From assembly GCF_900188275.1 (NCBI RefSeq), contig NZ_FZNY01000001.1, forward strand, positions 558,001 to 622,000: 64,000 bases of DNA, read 5' to 3'. Positions 9,290 through 19,529 of the stretch are shown here, in pieces. This DNA is from Dokdonia pacifica (GTDB lineage Bacteria > Bacteroidota > Bacteroidia > Flavobacteriales > Flavobacteriaceae). The notes under the pieces are model-generated. The model was not told the origin of the DNA and made no database searches. It saw only the letters and a list, made by a program, of their open reading frames with translations. Position 1 is the stretch's first letter. The number at the start of each line of letters is the position of its first letter. A program made the position numbers and the translations under genes.

Positions 9290-9638
9290 TATTTGGGACT
9301 TTATTCGTTAAACTTAACGCTAAGTTAATTAAAAATTTACATTAAAAACAAGTTTACATAACTTTTTATTTACATTAAGTTTACATTAAACTCATAATAA
9401 ACTATTAATCAATAATTTACATTTCAGTAATTTCATAACATTGAGTAACATACAAGAGTGAGCAAAATGCACAAGTAGCCCTATTTCACCAAAATCACAC
9501 TTACATCTTAATACCCAAACAACACTGTAGAAACAAGCAAAAGTTCTTATCTTTCGCTCCGATATAACCTTTACATAACATACAGGCAATAAGAAATTGA
9601 GACTTTTGCAGTTAAGGGCTTTTTATAGCATATAACAT
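9290..9638. other. Intergenic regulatory stretch between the MORN-like gene and the phosphate transporter
   Basis: No gene is seen. The short leftward open frame here has no coding character. TTTACA occurs on the plus strand at 9336, 9353, 9369, 9380, 9416 and 9570. The pair at 9369 and 9380 has an exact 11-bp period. Both divergent promoters must lie here. Confidence 0.6.
9369..9386 (+). promoter_or_regulatory. Putative PhoB-type box in a TTTACAT cluster
   Basis: TTTACAT-TAAG-TTTACAT consists of two identical 7-mers with a 4-bp spacer, with four more TTTACA half-sites nearby. The spacing matches the classical Pho box. It lies 80-100 bp from the MORN-like gene start and about 250 bp from the transporter start. 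The isolated half-site at 9570-9576 is closer to the transporter. Confidence 0.4.
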
Positions 9639-11879
9639 ATGGAGAACATATATATTTTTATGATTGCTGCATTGGCTATTCTTGCTATTGCAGATTTGGT
9701 AGTAGGTGTAAGTAATGATGCCGTTAATTTTTTAAATTCTGCAATAGGCTCTAAAGCAGTTTCTTTTAGAACTATTATGATTGTAGCTAGTATTGGTATT
9801 GCTTTTGGAGCTTTATCTTCTAGCGGAATGATGGAAGTAGCTCGTAAAGGTATTTTTGACCCAAATCAATTTTACTTTAATGAGATCATGATCATCTTTA
9901 TGGCTGTTATGATCACAGATATCATCTTATTAGATATCTTTAATAGTCTAGGAATGCCTACCTCTACTACGGTTTCTATTGTTTTTGAATTATTAGGAGC
10001 TGCAGTAGCCATCTCTTTAGTAAAGATTGCAAAAGAAGGTGATGCTTATACTACCATTATACATTATATAAACACAGAACAAGCTGTAAAAATAATCTCA
10101 GGGATCTTACTCTCAGTATTTATAGCATTCACCATCGGAGCGCTTGTGCAATTTATCACTCGCGTACTACTCACTTTTAATTTTGACAAAAAACCAGGAT
10201 GGGCTGTTGCACTATTTGGAGGGCTCTCTATTACAGGGATTGCGTATTTTATTATTATAAAAGGACTCAAGGGAGCAGATATTTTGCCTGCAGGATTTAG
10301 TGCATGGGCTAGTGAAAACTTACTTGCTTTTTTAGCACTTAATACTTTAATCTGGACATTGATTTCTTTTTTAGTCCATAGTATATTTAAAATAAATGTA
10401 TACAGACTTATTATCATTTTAGGAACCTTTGCTTTAGCTATGGCTTTTGCTGGAAATGACCTTGTTAACTTCATTGGCGTTCCTATGGCAGCTTATAATG
10501 GCTTTTCAGATTGGGTAACTTCTGGCATAATACCTCAGGAATACTGTATGGAAGTTCTAGACTCCAAAGTGCCTACACAACGTGGATTATTATTCATAGC
10601 AGGACTCGTAATGGTACTCACACTATGGTTTAGCAAAAAAGCACGCCGTGTCGTTAAAACCTCTGTAGATTTATCTCGACAAGATGAAGTAAAAGAGCGC
10701 TTCCGTCCTAATTGGCTATCTCAAAATTTAGTACGTTCTGTCATTGTCATTAATGCAAGTATTAACAAGATACTTCCTCAAAGCATCAAAAATACTATCA
10801 ATAATAGTTTTATAGATTCCGAAAGTGCTGCTACGATTCCAAAATCAGAACTCCCTGCTTTTGATATGGTCAGAGCTTCTGTAAATCTTATTATCGCCAG
10901 TGTACTCATCTCTATAGCTACAGGATTAAAATTACCTTTATCAACTACCTACGTAACATTCATGGTTGCGATGGGTACATCACTAGCAGATCGTGCTTGG
11001 GGAGCAGAGAGTGCTGTGTATCGTGTTGCAGGAGTATTAAATGTAATAGGAGGTTGGTTTTTAACTGCATTAAGTGCATTTACCGCAGCGAGTATTCTAG
11101 CCTACATTATGCACTTAGGAGGTAATTATGCAGTTATTGGACTATTCTTTCTTGCTATATTAATGCTTATACGCAATTACCTTTCTAGTAAAAAGAAAAA
11201 CAAAGAAGCAAAAATAGAAGAAGATCTTCGCAAAGCAGAGAGTCAAACAATCTCTGGAATTATAGAAGAGAGCGCAGATAATATTGCTAAAACAGTATCA
11301 CGAGCTAATAAAATATACACTAGCACACTTAAAGGGCTTGCCAAAGGAAAAGTAGGGAGTCTCAAAAAGAGTCGTGCGGGTGTAGAAAAACTGAATGATG
11401 AGATTGATGAATTACGCGGAAACATCTTCTACTTCATTAAAAACCTTGAAGAAACCAGTGTACGTGGAAGTAACTTCTATATTCAGATTTTAGGATACCT
11501 AGAAGATATCACACAATCACTAGAATACATTGCAAAAGCTAGTTACAAGCACGTAAATAACAATCACAAGCCTTTACGATTTAATCAAATAAGGGATCTT
11601 CAAGAGATCAATCAGAAACTAGATGAGTTTTTAACAGCTACGCAAGCTGCTTTTAATGATCGTAATTATGCTCAAATTGGTGAGCTTTTAGGACAAAAAG
11701 AAGAACTCTACAATAGCGTTACAGATAAAATTCAAAAACAAGTAGCAAGAACACGTTCTGAGGAATCAAGTCCTAAGAACACGACCTTATATTTTGGGTT
11801 ATTATTAGAAACAAAAGATCTTATTGAAGAGATCATGAATCTATTAGATTTATATCACAATGAGCATCAAGACTCATAA
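9639..11879 (+). CDS. pit: PiT-family inorganic phosphate transporter fused to a DUF47/PhoU-like domain
   Basis: A 746-residue inner-membrane protein. Residues 1 to about 515 form a PHO4/PiT permease with the paired signatures VGVSNDAVNFLNSAIGSKA (near the start) and GNDLVNFIGVP, plus the LPLSTTYVTFMVAMGTSLADRAWG loop. Residues about 525-746 are helical and PhoU/DUF47-like (TISGIIEESADNIAKTV through LIEEIMNLLDLYHNE). Many bacteria encode these as two adjacent genes; the fusion is common in Bacteroidetes as far as I recall. It should drive Pi or metal-phosphate symport with an attached regulatory domain. An intrinsic terminator follows. Confidence 0.92.
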   Translation: MENIYIFMIAALAILAIADLVVGVSNDAVNFLNSAIGSKAVSFRTIMIVASIGIAFGALSSSGMMEVARKGIFDPNQFYFNEIMIIFMAVMITDIILLDIFNSLGMPTSTTVSIVFELLGAAVAISLVKIAKEGDAYTTIIHYINTEQAVKIISGILLSVFIAFTIGALVQFITRVLLTFNFDKKPGWAVALFGGLSITGIAYFIIIKGLKGADILPAGFSAWASENLLAFLALNTLIWTLISFLVHSIFKINVYRLIIILGTFALAMAFAGNDLVNFIGVPMAAYNGFSDWVTSGIIPQEYCMEVLDSKVPTQRGLLFIAGLVMVLTLWFSKKARRVVKTSVDLSRQDEVKERFRPNWLSQNLVRSVIVINASINKILPQSIKNTINNSFIDSESAATIPKSELPAFDMVRASVNLIIASVLISIATGLKLPLSTTYVTFMVAMGTSLADRAWGAESAVYRVAGVLNVIGGWFLTALSAFTAASILAYIMHLGGNYAVIGLFFLAILMLIRNYLSSKKKNKEAKIEEDLRKAESQTISGIIEESADNIAKTVSRANKIYTSTLKGLAKGKVGSLKKSRAGVEKLNDEIDELRGNIFYFIKNLEETSVRGSNFYIQILGYLEDITQSLEYIAKASYKHVNNNHKPLRFNQIRDLQEINQKLDEFLTATQAAFNDRNYAQIGELLGQKEELYNSVTDKIQKQVARTRSEESSPKNTTLYFGLLLETKDLIEEIMNLLDLYHNEHQDS

Positions 11880-11904
11880 AACATATATACATATTTAATA
11901 TCTT

Positions 11905-11944
11905 AGACCTGATAAAGAATGACTCTATCAGGTCTTTTTATTTT
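11905..11944 (+). terminator. Intrinsic terminator of the phosphate transporter gene
   Basis: The stem AGACCTGATA (11905-11914) pairs with TATCAGGTCT (11926-11935), followed by TTTTTATTTT. Confidence 0.88.
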
Positions 11945-11952
11945 ATCACGAG

Positions 11953-11972
11953 TACGCTTTCGCGAAAGCGTA
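11953..11972. repeat. Iterated palindrome, full 20-bp form, intergenic
   Basis: A perfect TACGCTTTCGCGAAAGCGTA between the transporter terminator and the end of the convergent CPBP gene. Confidence 0.95.
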
Positions 11973-11998
11973 TACTTGAACATAAAACTCCTAAAGTT

Positions 11999-12763
11999 TC
12001 AAAACACTTCAGGACTATAATTAATATAATCCAACATCAACACTAGAAAGTTGTGTATAAAATGTGCCACCATACATAACCATAAGGTATTATAACGCTG
12101 TCTCAAGTATCCCAAAAACAGTCCAAAGGGAAATATCCAGATAAAAGAAATAAGGGAGAAATGTACAAGAGCAAAAAGAAAGGAAGTCCCAATAATTGTT
12201 ACCTGAACAGAACTTACTTTACGCATTTCATTAAACAAGAAACCTCTAAAGGCAAGTTCTTCAAAAATAGGAGGTACTATTGTTGTAAATAAAATCGCCC
12301 AAAATAAGGCATTTTCATAATAGATATATTCTTCATATATATTTTCATCATACCACTCTAATACACCATTAAGCCATTCAATTCCATAGTACACAAAAAA
12401 AGCACTAGCTATTGGAACCAACAAGGTCATGAGGACTCCTTTTGCATCTACTTTTGAGAGAAGATACAACTTCACAATGGCTTTCCAATCTAACGCACAA
12501 AATCCCAGTGTCATTCCTATAAAAATAACTTCAACAAGAACTTCAGAAAAAAAGGAGATATCATTACTAAAAATAACGGCACTAACGATAGCCAGTAAAA
12601 GAAAGGCTACATAGAAAGCGATGATATAATAGATACTCTTTTGAATTCTTGTATCTACTGGAATTGCTATTGCTGTACCACATTGTGAGCAAAATTTTGC
12701 CGTATTGGGTAAAGGAGCAGAACAATGAAGGCAATATTGTACAGGGTTTGACTGATCTTCCAT
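11999..12763 (-). CDS. Zinc-ribbon CPBP-family intramembrane metalloprotease
   Basis: A 254-residue protein. An N-terminal zinc ribbon has Cys11, Cys14, Cys25 and Cys28. Several membrane spans follow, then the CPBP (Rce1/Abi) signature: EE168-169xxxR173 (EELAFRG), a second motif FALVHFS and a third HFIHN near the C-terminus. The family includes CAAX-type and bacteriocin-immunity proteases; substrates here are unknown. Its ATG overlaps the stop of the upstream gene by one base (TAATG), so the two are translationally coupled. Confidence 0.85.
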   Translation of the reverse strand: MEDQSNPVQYCLHCSAPLPNTAKFCSQCGTAIAIPVDTRIQKSIYYIIAFYVAFLLLAIVSAVIFSNDISFFSEVLVEVIFIGMTLGFCALDWKAIVKLYLLSKVDAKGVLMTLLVPIASAFFVYYGIEWLNGVLEWYDENIYEEYIYYENALFWAILFTTIVPPIFEELAFRGFLFNEMRKVSSVQVTIIGTSFLFALVHFSLISFIWIFPFGLFLGYLRQRYNTLWLCMVAHFIHNFLVLMLDYINYSPEVF

Positions 12764-13278
12764 TAGCTCTTTTTTATATGCAATGCTGCATTAATACCCT
12801 TAGCTAAATAGATAATTACAAAAGATTTCAAAAATAAACCACTTACACTTATTATAGACTCTGGCTCATAAATAGCACCTAATACAATTACCGTAAGATA
12901 TACGAGTAATCCCAATACTAGAGCCATTAATGGTTTTTGTTGTGACCAGTAACCTAAAACCAAATACATAACTGATAAAATCGGAAAGTAAATAAGCAAC
13001 GAAATGTCTTGACTATTTTGGAAGAAATAAAAAATGCCCCAAAGCATATTGATGGCCGCTATAATAAACAATATATTTCTTGCACTTGTAATTCCTTGTC
13101 TAGCATCACTAGATTTACGCATATTCAGTATACGATGTGCGTGAAATTTTGTTTGCTCTTCTTCCGAGCCTTTTTCAGGATATCCGCATGAAATACAAAA
13201 TATATAATTTTCTTCCATAGCGGCAGTACATAAAGAACATTGTAATTGTTCAGAGATATCAATGATATCTTCTTCCAT
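12763..13278 (-). CDS. Zinc-ribbon membrane protein of unknown function
   Basis: I start it at the ATG at 13278 (MEEDIIDISEQLQC), giving 171 residues. A longer frame to 13338 adds a basic, poorly plausible leader. A zinc ribbon with Cys14, Cys17, Cys28 and Cys31 is followed by a helical linker and about four hydrophobic spans. Its stop overlaps the start of the zinc-ribbon CPBP protease, so the pair probably works together. The shared ribbon-plus-membrane plan suggests a common partner or a common origin of the N-terminus. The function is not recognised. Confidence 0.7.
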   Translation of the reverse strand: MEEDIIDISEQLQCSLCTAAMEENYIFCISCGYPEKGSEEEQTKFHAHRILNMRKSSDARQGITSARNILFIIAAINMLWGIFYFFQNSQDISLLIYFPILSVMYLVLGYWSQQKPLMALVLGLLVYLTVIVLGAIYEPESIISVSGLFLKSFVIIYLAKGINAALHIKKS

Positions 13279-13410
13279 AGATTGTTTTTTATATGAATAT
13301 ATAAAAATTAGGGAGAACCTTATTCTCTTATATGACAAAACCCAATTTTCAGATTTGAAAATTGGGTTTATATATTAACACTTGGTATTTTTTGCTATTG
13401 CAAAAGGGTA

Positions 13411-16020
13411 TTAAGAACCACACATTAAGCAATCATCATCTCCTTGAGATGCTTTTGCTTGTGCTATGATCGCTTTCATTTCTTCTGGCGTCATAGGCTC
13501 TGTATTGAGTTGAGATGTTGCTTGTGTTTGTTCTTGAAGATTTGATTGTTGCACTTCATAAGAAGCACTAGGCTCTTCAAGGCTCATTTGCACTTGCATC
13601 TCTGCTGCTGCTTGCGCATGTTCCACTACTTGAGATGGCACATTGCTATCTGAAGATGGAAGTGGTGTTGCGGCAGGTTGCTGCGTTGCTGCTAACTTTT
13701 GAGCTGCTCTTGCTGCCACTTGTTGTTGCGCTGGTTTTGGCGCACTTTTCTTCTCTGCAGATAATGTAAACTTCTTAGCATCTACTGCAGATTTTGTACG
13801 CAAGTAATACATACCTGTCTTTAACCCGCTCTGCCATGCATAGAAATGCATTGATGTAAGTTTTGCAAAGTTTGCACCTTCCATGAATAAGTTAAGCGAT
13901 TGAGACTGATCAATAAAATACCCTCTATGACGAGACATATCTATAATGTCTTTCATACTCATTTCCCAAACTGTTTTATACAGTTCTTTTAATTCTTGAG
14001 GAATTACATCAATTCCTTGAATAGATCCATTGGCACGCATAATTGCAGCTTTAAGATCATCATTCCAAAGATTAAGTGATACCAAATCTTCAAGAAGATG
14101 CTTATTTACAACAATAAACTCTCCGGATAATACACGACGTGTATAGATATTTGATGTATATGGCTCAAAAGCTTCATTATTCCCAAGAATCTGTGAAGTA
14201 GACGCTGTAGGCATAGGAGCAACTAATAATGAGTTACGTACACCATGTTCCATCACCTCTTTACGTAATGATGCCCAATCCCAACGACCACTTAATTCTT
14301 CATCTTTTATGTTCCAAAGGTTATATTGGAATTCTCCTTTTGCTATTGGAGATCCTTCAAAAGATGAATATGGTCCTTCTTTTATCGCCAAGTCTTTAGA
14401 AGCTGTTACTGCTGCAAAATACAGTGTTTCAAAAATCTCTTGATTTAATTTTTTTGCCTCATCACTTGTAAAAGGCAAACGCAGTTTGATAAATGTATCT
14501 GCTAGTCCTTGTACTCCTAATCCAATAGGACGGTGACGCATATTAGAGTTTTCTGCTTCTTTAACCGGATAGTAATTACGATCTATAACCGTATTTAAGT
14601 TTTTAGTTGCTCTTACTGTAATATTATATAATTCCTGATGATCAAAAGCACCATCTTTTATAAACATAGGAAGTGCTATAGATGCAAGATTACATACTGC
14701 TATCTCATCTGGTGATGTATACTCAAGAATCTCTGTACATAAATTTGATGAGCGTATGGTTCCAAGATTCTTCTGATTAGATTTACGGTTTGCCGCATCT
14801 TTATAAAGCATATATGGTGTACCAGTCTCAATTTGAGATTCCATAATTTTCTCCCAAAGCTCACGTGCTTTAATTGTTCTACGACCCTTTCCTTCTTCTT
14901 CGTATTTTGTATATAATGCTTCAAATTCATCTCCATATACATCAAAAAGATTTGGACATTCATTTGGACACATTAACGTCCATTTTCCATCTTCTTGCAC
15001 ACGTTTCATAAACAGGTCAGAAATCCACATTGCATAGAATAAGTCACGAGCTCTCATTTCTTCAGCTCCATGATTTTTCTTAAGATCTAAGAAATCAAAG
15101 ATATCTGCATGCCAAGGTTCCATGTAAATTGCAAAAGAACCTTTACGCTTTCCTCCTCCTTGATCTACATATCTTGCAGTATCGTTAAATACTTTAAGCA
15201 TAGGAACAATTCCATTAGAAGTTCCATTAGTTCCTCCAATGTAAGAGCCTTTTGCGCGAATATTATGTATAGAAAGACCTATTCCTCCAGCACTTTGAGA
15301 AATTTTTGCTGTCTGCTTAAGTGTATCATAAATACCATCAATACTGTCTTCTTTCATTGTCAGTAGGAAACAAGATGACATTTGTGGTTTAGGTGTTCCT
15401 GAATTAAATAGTGTAGGTGTTGCGTGTGTAAAATACTTTTTAGACATCAACTCATATGTCTCTCTTGCTGCATCTAAGTCGTTTAGGTGGATTCCTATAG
15501 ATACACGCATTAACATATGCTGAGGACGCTCTGCTATTTTCCCATTGATTTTTAATAAATAAGAACGCTCTAATGTTTTGAAACCGAAATAATCGTATCC
15601 AAAATCACGATTATAAATAATCATAGAGTCAATTGCATCTTTATTATCCATCATTACTTGATAGACTTCATCTGCAATCATTGGAGCTTTTTTCCCTGTA
15701 CGAGGGTTTACATACTCGTATAAGTCTGTCATCACTTCTGAGAAAGACTTTTTTGTGTTTTTATGTAGGTTTGATACTGAAATACGCGCAGCAAGTTTTG
15801 CATAATCTGGATGACTTGTGGTCATAGACGCTGCTGTTTCTGCGGCTAGGTTATCAAGCTCACTTGTAGTTACTCCATCATAAAGACCTTCAATAACACG
15901 CATTGAGATTTTTACTGGATCTACAAAGTCACTTAACCCGTAACATAATTTTCTTACTCTAGAAGTAATTTTATCAAACATGACCGGCTCCTGACGACCA
16001 TCTCTTTTTACTACATACAT
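13411..16020 (-). CDS. nrdA: Ribonucleoside-diphosphate reductase class Ia, alpha subunit
   Basis: An 869-residue protein that reduces NDPs to dNDPs with NrdB. The N-terminal ATP-cone (about 1-95, starting [18 protein letters not shown]) binds the activity effector. The catalytic barrel follows, with SSCFLLTM and NLCTEI cysteine motifs, and the redox-active tail CLMCGS has Cys864 and Cys867. It is longer than the E. coli protein (761): a Gln/Ala/Ser-rich linker of about 120 residues (about 740-860) separates the barrel from the CxxC tail. It lies 206 bp downstream of nrdB on the same strand and is probably one transcript. Confidence 0.95.
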   Translation of the reverse strand: MYVVKRDGRQEPVMFDKITSRVRKLCYGLSDFVDPVKISMRVIEGLYDGVTTSELDNLAAETAASMTTSHPDYAKLAARISVSNLHKNTKKSFSEVMTDLYEYVNPRTGKKAPMIADEVYQVMMDNKDAIDSMIIYNRDFGYDYFGFKTLERSYLLKINGKIAERPQHMLMRVSIGIHLNDLDAARETYELMSKKYFTHATPTLFNSGTPKPQMSSCFLLTMKEDSIDGIYDTLKQTAKISQSAGGIGLSIHNIRAKGSYIGGTNGTSNGIVPMLKVFNDTARYVDQGGGKRKGSFAIYMEPWHADIFDFLDLKKNHGAEEMRARDLFYAMWISDLFMKRVQEDGKWTLMCPNECPNLFDVYGDEFEALYTKYEEEGKGRRTIKARELWEKIMESQIETGTPYMLYKDAANRKSNQKNLGTIRSSNLCTEILEYTSPDEIAVCNLASIALPMFIKDGAFDHQELYNITVRATKNLNTVIDRNYYPVKEAENSNMRHRPIGLGVQGLADTFIKLRLPFTSDEAKKLNQEIFETLYFAAVTASKDLAIKEGPYSSFEGSPIAKGEFQYNLWNIKDEELSGRWDWASLRKEVMEHGVRNSLLVAPMPTASTSQILGNNEAFEPYTSNIYTRRVLSGEFIVVNKHLLEDLVSLNLWNDDLKAAIMRANGSIQGIDVIPQELKELYKTVWEMSMKDIIDMSRHRGYFIDQSQSLNLFMEGANFAKLTSMHFYAWQSGLKTGMYYLRTKSAVDAKKFTLSAEKKSAPKPAQQQVAARAAQKLAATQQPAATPLPSSDSNVPSQVVEHAQAAAEMQVQMSLEEPSASYEVQQSNLQEQTQATSQLNTEPMTPEEMKAIIAQAKASQGDDDCLMCGS

Positions 16021-16167
16021 ACACTTAAAATATTTATTCTCCCCAAAATGTCTTCCCCCAAATTGAGAAAAAGGTTTGTTAATTTATAACACACAGTTTT
16101 TCCCAAAAACTGTGTGAGTTATGATTTGTTATTATGAAATCCCGAAATAGAATATCAAGCAATACTA

Positions 16168-16177
16168 TTTCGCGAAA
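16168..16177. repeat. Iterated palindrome core in the nrdB-nrdA spacer
   Basis: TTTCGCGAAA with only its right arm (GCG) kept. The left arm is decayed. Confidence 0.9.
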
Positions 16178-16226
16178 GCGGTCTTTAAAACGTATTACAA
16201 AAAGACCTAAAAGTTTATTCTAAATA

Positions 16227-17213
16227 TTAGAATGAAGCGTCAAAACTGATTTTTTGACCTTCTCCATCATCATCTTTATCTTTTACAACACCTGCTTTTT
16301 GGTATTCTCCTACTCTTTTTTCGAAGAAGTTTGTTTTTCCTTGTAATGAGATCATATCCATGAAGTCAAAAGGATTTGCAGTATTGTATACTTTCTCACA
16401 ATTTAACTCTGTAAGTAAGCGATCTGTCACATACTCTAAGTATTGTGTCATTAAATTTGCGTTCATACCGATTAAGCTCACAGGCAATGATTCGGTAATA
16501 AACTCACGCTCTATATCTAAAGCGTTTACAATAATTTCTTTAATACGCTCTGTAGGTACTTTGTTAATTAGGTGATGATTATGTAAGTGAACTGCAAAGT
16601 CACAGTGCACTCCTTCATCACGAGAAATTAACTCATTAGAAAAGGTAAGTCCAGGCATAAGCCCTCTTTTCTTTAACCAATAAATAGAACAGAAAGCTCC
16701 AGAGAAGAAAATACCTTCTACGGCAGCAAAAGCGATAAGACGCTCTGCAAAGCTTGGACTATCTATCCATTTTAGAGCCCAGTCTGCTTTTTTCTTAATC
16801 GCAGGAAAGTTTTCTAAGGCATTAAAAAGTTTATCTTTTTCTGTCTCATCTTTTACATAGGTATCGATAAGCAGAGAGTAGGTTTCAGAATGGATATTCT
16901 CCATCATGATTTGGAATCCGTAAAAGAATTTTGCTTCAGAATATTGTACTTCATTTACAAAATTTTCAGCAAGGTTTTCATTTACAATCCCATCAGATGC
17001 GGCAAAAAAGGCTAGAATGTGTTTAATAAAATAACGTTCATCATCAGTTAGTTTTGTAGCCCAATCTGTTAAGTCTTGATGTAAGTCAATTTCTTCTGCA
17101 GTCCAAAAACTTGCTTCCGATTTCTTATACCATTCCCATATATCATGGTGTTGGATAGGAAATATCACAAATCTGTCTTTATTTTCTGCTAAGATAGGCT
17201 CTACTACACTCAT
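16227..17213 (-). CDS. nrdB: Ribonucleoside-diphosphate reductase class Ia, beta subunit
   Basis: A 328-residue radical-generating subunit. The di-iron ligands are all present by alignment to E. coli NrdB: Asp74, Glu105, His108, Glu166, Glu200 and His203. The radical tyrosine is Tyr112 (in HSETY), with the E. coli spacing D84/E115/H118/Y122 kept exactly. This makes it a tyrosyl-radical class Ia enzyme, oxygen dependent. It is the first gene of the nrdB-nrdA unit. The 454-bp upstream region should hold the promoter, but I found no clear NrdR box pair. Confidence 0.95.
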   Translation of the reverse strand: MSVVEPILAENKDRFVIFPIQHHDIWEWYKKSEASFWTAEEIDLHQDLTDWATKLTDDERYFIKHILAFFAASDGIVNENLAENFVNEVQYSEAKFFYGFQIMMENIHSETYSLLIDTYVKDETEKDKLFNALENFPAIKKKADWALKWIDSPSFAERLIAFAAVEGIFFSGAFCSIYWLKKRGLMPGLTFSNELISRDEGVHCDFAVHLHNHHLINKVPTERIKEIIVNALDIEREFITESLPVSLIGMNANLMTQYLEYVTDRLLTELNCEKVYNTANPFDFMDMISLQGKTNFFEKRVGEYQKAGVVKDKDDDGEGQKISFDASF

Positions 17214-17667
17214 TGTCCGTTATGATTTAAATTGATTTTTTTCATTCCACTAGGGACTAACAAATATCAATAAAAAAGAGAGCGAGCTTTCGGTTTTAAC
17301 GTTATGGTTATTCACAAAGTTTTCAACATTTAAGAAAACAGAATTTTCTTATATTTTTGTTAAACAAAATGAATAAAATATTGATTGTCAGTATTTTATA
17401 TTCTTTATTTTTACAACAAAAATAAAGATGATTTAGAGGGTAAAAATGGCCTCACCAAGGGGTTTTACACTTGATTCCAATTGTTTTTGATAACGTTTTG
17501 ATAACATTGAGAATTAAAGTTATGTATAATCAAAAAAAAAGATTAAACAGATTTATTTTGTACTTGTATCTATTTTTTCACAACATATCCTTTGCCAAAT
17601 ACTTAGAGAATATTTGATTTAAAAAATAAATTACATCTCATCTTTTTTTATAGATATTTATTCATAT
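17214..17667. other. Long AT-rich intergenic region upstream of nrdB
   Basis: No coding frame is seen. It must contain the nrdB promoter. CAAAAATA (17417-17424) matches a reversed -7 box without a good -33. A single DnaA-box-like TTATTCACA lies at 17308-17316. I see no hairpin strong enough to call a terminator for the M28 gene, which ends at 17668. Confidence 0.5.
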
Positions 17668-18555
17668 TTAGAGTCCATTTGCATCTACTTGAACCAAAAC
17701 AGAAATTACTATATGAACGGAATTTTTATAAAATTCTGGAGTAATATTTTCATAATCATCTGAAGGCTGGTGATATCCAGCATGATCTTCGTTTCCAAAA
17801 TATAGAAAAGGAATCCCTTCTTTATGAAAAGCAGCATGATCTGAAGCATTTGTCCAGTTTTGTTTTTTATCTGCTCCATCATGTCCTATTAAAAGTTTAG
17901 ACGAAGTGGGATTCTCAAAGTTTTCTATGATAGACTTCAATCGTTCGTTATGTGGTGTTCCCACAACATAGAGTTCATTTTTAGCACTACGACTTATCAT
18001 ATCCATATTGATATTTGCCACAATATGAGCTCCTTTCATTTTATCTACAAAATAATAAGCTCCTTTAAGACCTAATTCTTCGGCATCAAAAGCCGCTAGA
18101 ATTATAGTGTGTTTTGGAGGGTTTTTAGCTAAGTATTCTGCAAGTGCAAATAAAGCCGATACACCTGAGGCATCGTCATCAGCACCATTATAGACTTCTC
18201 CTTTTTTAACTCCTACATGATCATAATGCGCGCTTACTACAATATATTTATCTGGATAATCAGTTCCTTTAATCTGCCCTAAAATATTTGCTGCATTGTA
18301 TTCTTTTCCTTGTATTTCAAAAGTAAATTTGTGTTCGTATTTACTACCAAAAGGAGCTACCTGTAGACTGTCAAATGTTTTGATAACATAAGCTCTTGCT
18401 AGCAATCCCCCTTTTTCTCCTGTTCTTCTTCCTTCAAAAGTATCAGAAGAAAGTGTCTTAACATGTTCTAATAGTTTTGCTTCATTAAAGGATTGTGCAG
18501 TACTAGTAAATCCTATAAAAATTAATAACACAAGAAAAGGGATCTTCTTTTTCAT
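17668..18555 (-). CDS. Secreted M28-family zinc aminopeptidase-like protease
   Basis: A 295-residue protein with a signal peptide (about 1-20, STAQ). The co-catalytic two-zinc site is visible in order: SAHYDHVG (His), GADDDASG (bridging Asp), DAEELG (catalytic and ligand Glu), NMDMIS (Asp) and a late His in GYHQPSDDY. It is expected to act in the periplasm or at the cell surface on peptide N-termini. It stands alone between sdhB and nrdB. The length is compact for the family, with no extra domains. Confidence 0.9.
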   Translation of the reverse strand: MKKKIPFLVLLIFIGFTSTAQSFNEAKLLEHVKTLSSDTFEGRRTGEKGGLLARAYVIKTFDSLQVAPFGSKYEHKFTFEIQGKEYNAANILGQIKGTDYPDKYIVVSAHYDHVGVKKGEVYNGADDDASGVSALFALAEYLAKNPPKHTIILAAFDAEELGLKGAYYFVDKMKGAHIVANINMDMISRSAKNELYVVGTPHNERLKSIIENFENPTSSKLLIGHDGADKKQNWTNASDHAAFHKEGIPFLYFGNEDHAGYHQPSDDYENITPEFYKNSVHIVISVLVQVDANGL

Positions 18556-18636
18556 CTATTCGATTTTAGATATTAAAAGACTAAGATACTGAACTCATTT
18601 TGACTTTTGTTTTTATCTCCATTGGAATTAAGGCTG

Positions 18637-18700
18637 TATACGCTTTCGCGAAAGCGAACTTATGAGATCCACAACCATTAGGAGTGCAAAGCATTAAAGC
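18637..18700 (+). repeat. Long palindrome-headed repeat element, copy C
   Basis: It starts TATACGCTTTCGCGAAAGCG (18637-18656), runs on through AACTTATGAGATCCACAACC and TAGGAGTGCAAAGC, and ends in ATTAAAGC. It matches the 35136 copy with about a dozen substitutions, and the right terminal repeat has partly decayed. It lies between the M28 peptidase start and the sdh terminator. Confidence 0.8.
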
Positions 18701-18739
18701 AAAAAAAATCCCAAAACCTTCGTATAGGTATTGGGATTT
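18701..18739 (-). terminator. Intrinsic terminator of the sdhCAB operon
   Basis: AAATCCCAA (18706-18714) pairs with TTGGGATTT (18731-18739). On the minus strand the stem is followed by a run of eight T. Confidence 0.85.
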
Positions 18740-18749
18740 ATATTATAAG

Positions 18750-18769
18750 ATTCCCGCCTACGCGGGAAT
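18750..18769. repeat. 20-bp inverted repeat ATTCCC-N8-GGGAAT
   Basis: ATTCCCGCCTACGCGGGAAT forms a perfect 8-bp stem with a 4-base loop, 3 bp beyond the sdhB stop. The layout equals the dRS3 repeat known from Neisseria (ATTCCC-N8-GGGAAT). Here it may act as a 3'-protecting hairpin ahead of the terminator. Confidence 0.7.
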
Positions 18770-18772
18770 GTA

Positions 18773-19519
18773 TTATCCTTTCATACTCGCAGACATATAT
18801 TCACGATTCATACGTGCAATATTTTCTAGAGAAATTCCTTTTGGACATTCTACTTCACATGCTCCAGTATTAGTACAGTTACCAAAACCTTCTTCATCCA
18901 TTTGCTTTACCATATTCATCACACGGTCTGTAGCCTCTACTTTTCCTTGTGGTAATAATGCAAACTGACTCACTTTTGCACTTACAAACAGCATAGCGCT
19001 AGAATTTTTACAACTTGCCACACAAGCTCCACAACCTATACAAGTAGCTGCATCAAATGCCGCATCGGCATCTGCCTTTTCAATAGGAATTGCATTTGCA
19101 TCTTGTGTGTTTCCTGAGGTATTAATAGAAATAAATCCTCCTGCATGTTGGATACGATCAAAAGCAGAACGGTCTACCATTAAATCTTTAATCACAGGAA
19201 AACCTCCTGCACGAAATGGTTCTATGGTAATTGTATCACCGTCTTTAAATTTACGCATATGGAGTTGGCAGGTAGTCACTAAACGGTCTGGACCATGTGC
19301 TTCTCCATTAATAAACATAGAGCATGAACCACAGATTCCTTCACGGCAATCATGATCAAAAACCACAGGGTCATCTCCTTTATTGATAAGCTCATTATTA
19401 AGCACATCCATCATTTCTAAGAAAGACATATCTCCATCAATCCCATCAATTGGGTATGTCACCATTTGTCCTTTTGCTTGAGCGTTCTTTTGACGCCAAA
19501 TTTTCAACGTTAGTTTCAT
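18773..19519 (-). CDS. sdhB: Succinate dehydrogenase/fumarate reductase iron-sulfur subunit
   Basis: A 248-residue electron-transfer subunit of complex II. It carries the three cluster motifs in order: CREGICGSC...C for [2Fe-2S], [11 protein letters not shown] for [4Fe-4S] and [15 protein letters not shown] for the [3Fe-4S] centre. It is the last gene of sdhC-sdhA-sdhB, 10 bp after sdhA. Two hairpins follow the stop, the second with a T-run. Confidence 0.95.
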   Translation of the reverse strand: MKLTLKIWRQKNAQAKGQMVTYPIDGIDGDMSFLEMMDVLNNELINKGDDPVVFDHDCREGICGSCSMFINGEAHGPDRLVTTCQLHMRKFKDGDTITIEPFRAGGFPVIKDLMVDRSAFDRIQHAGGFISINTSGNTQDANAIPIEKADADAAFDAATCIGCGACVASCKNSSAMLFVSAKVSQFALLPQGKVEATDRVMNMVKQMDEEGFGNCTNTGACEVECPKGISLENIARMNREYMSASMKG

Positions 19520-19529
19520 AATATCTTTC

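Noticed and set aside
9392-9589. 65-residue leftward open frame in the transporter upstream region
   Set aside because: It is Cys-rich with an erratic composition, has no recognisable motif and overlaps the TTTACAT repeat cluster. It is most likely non-coding.
17308-17316. DnaA-box-like TTATTCACA upstream of nrdB
   Set aside because: A single 9-mer of this composition is expected about once by chance in a 64-kb AT-rich window, and no second well-matched box lies next to it, so neither an origin nor DnaA control can be claimed.
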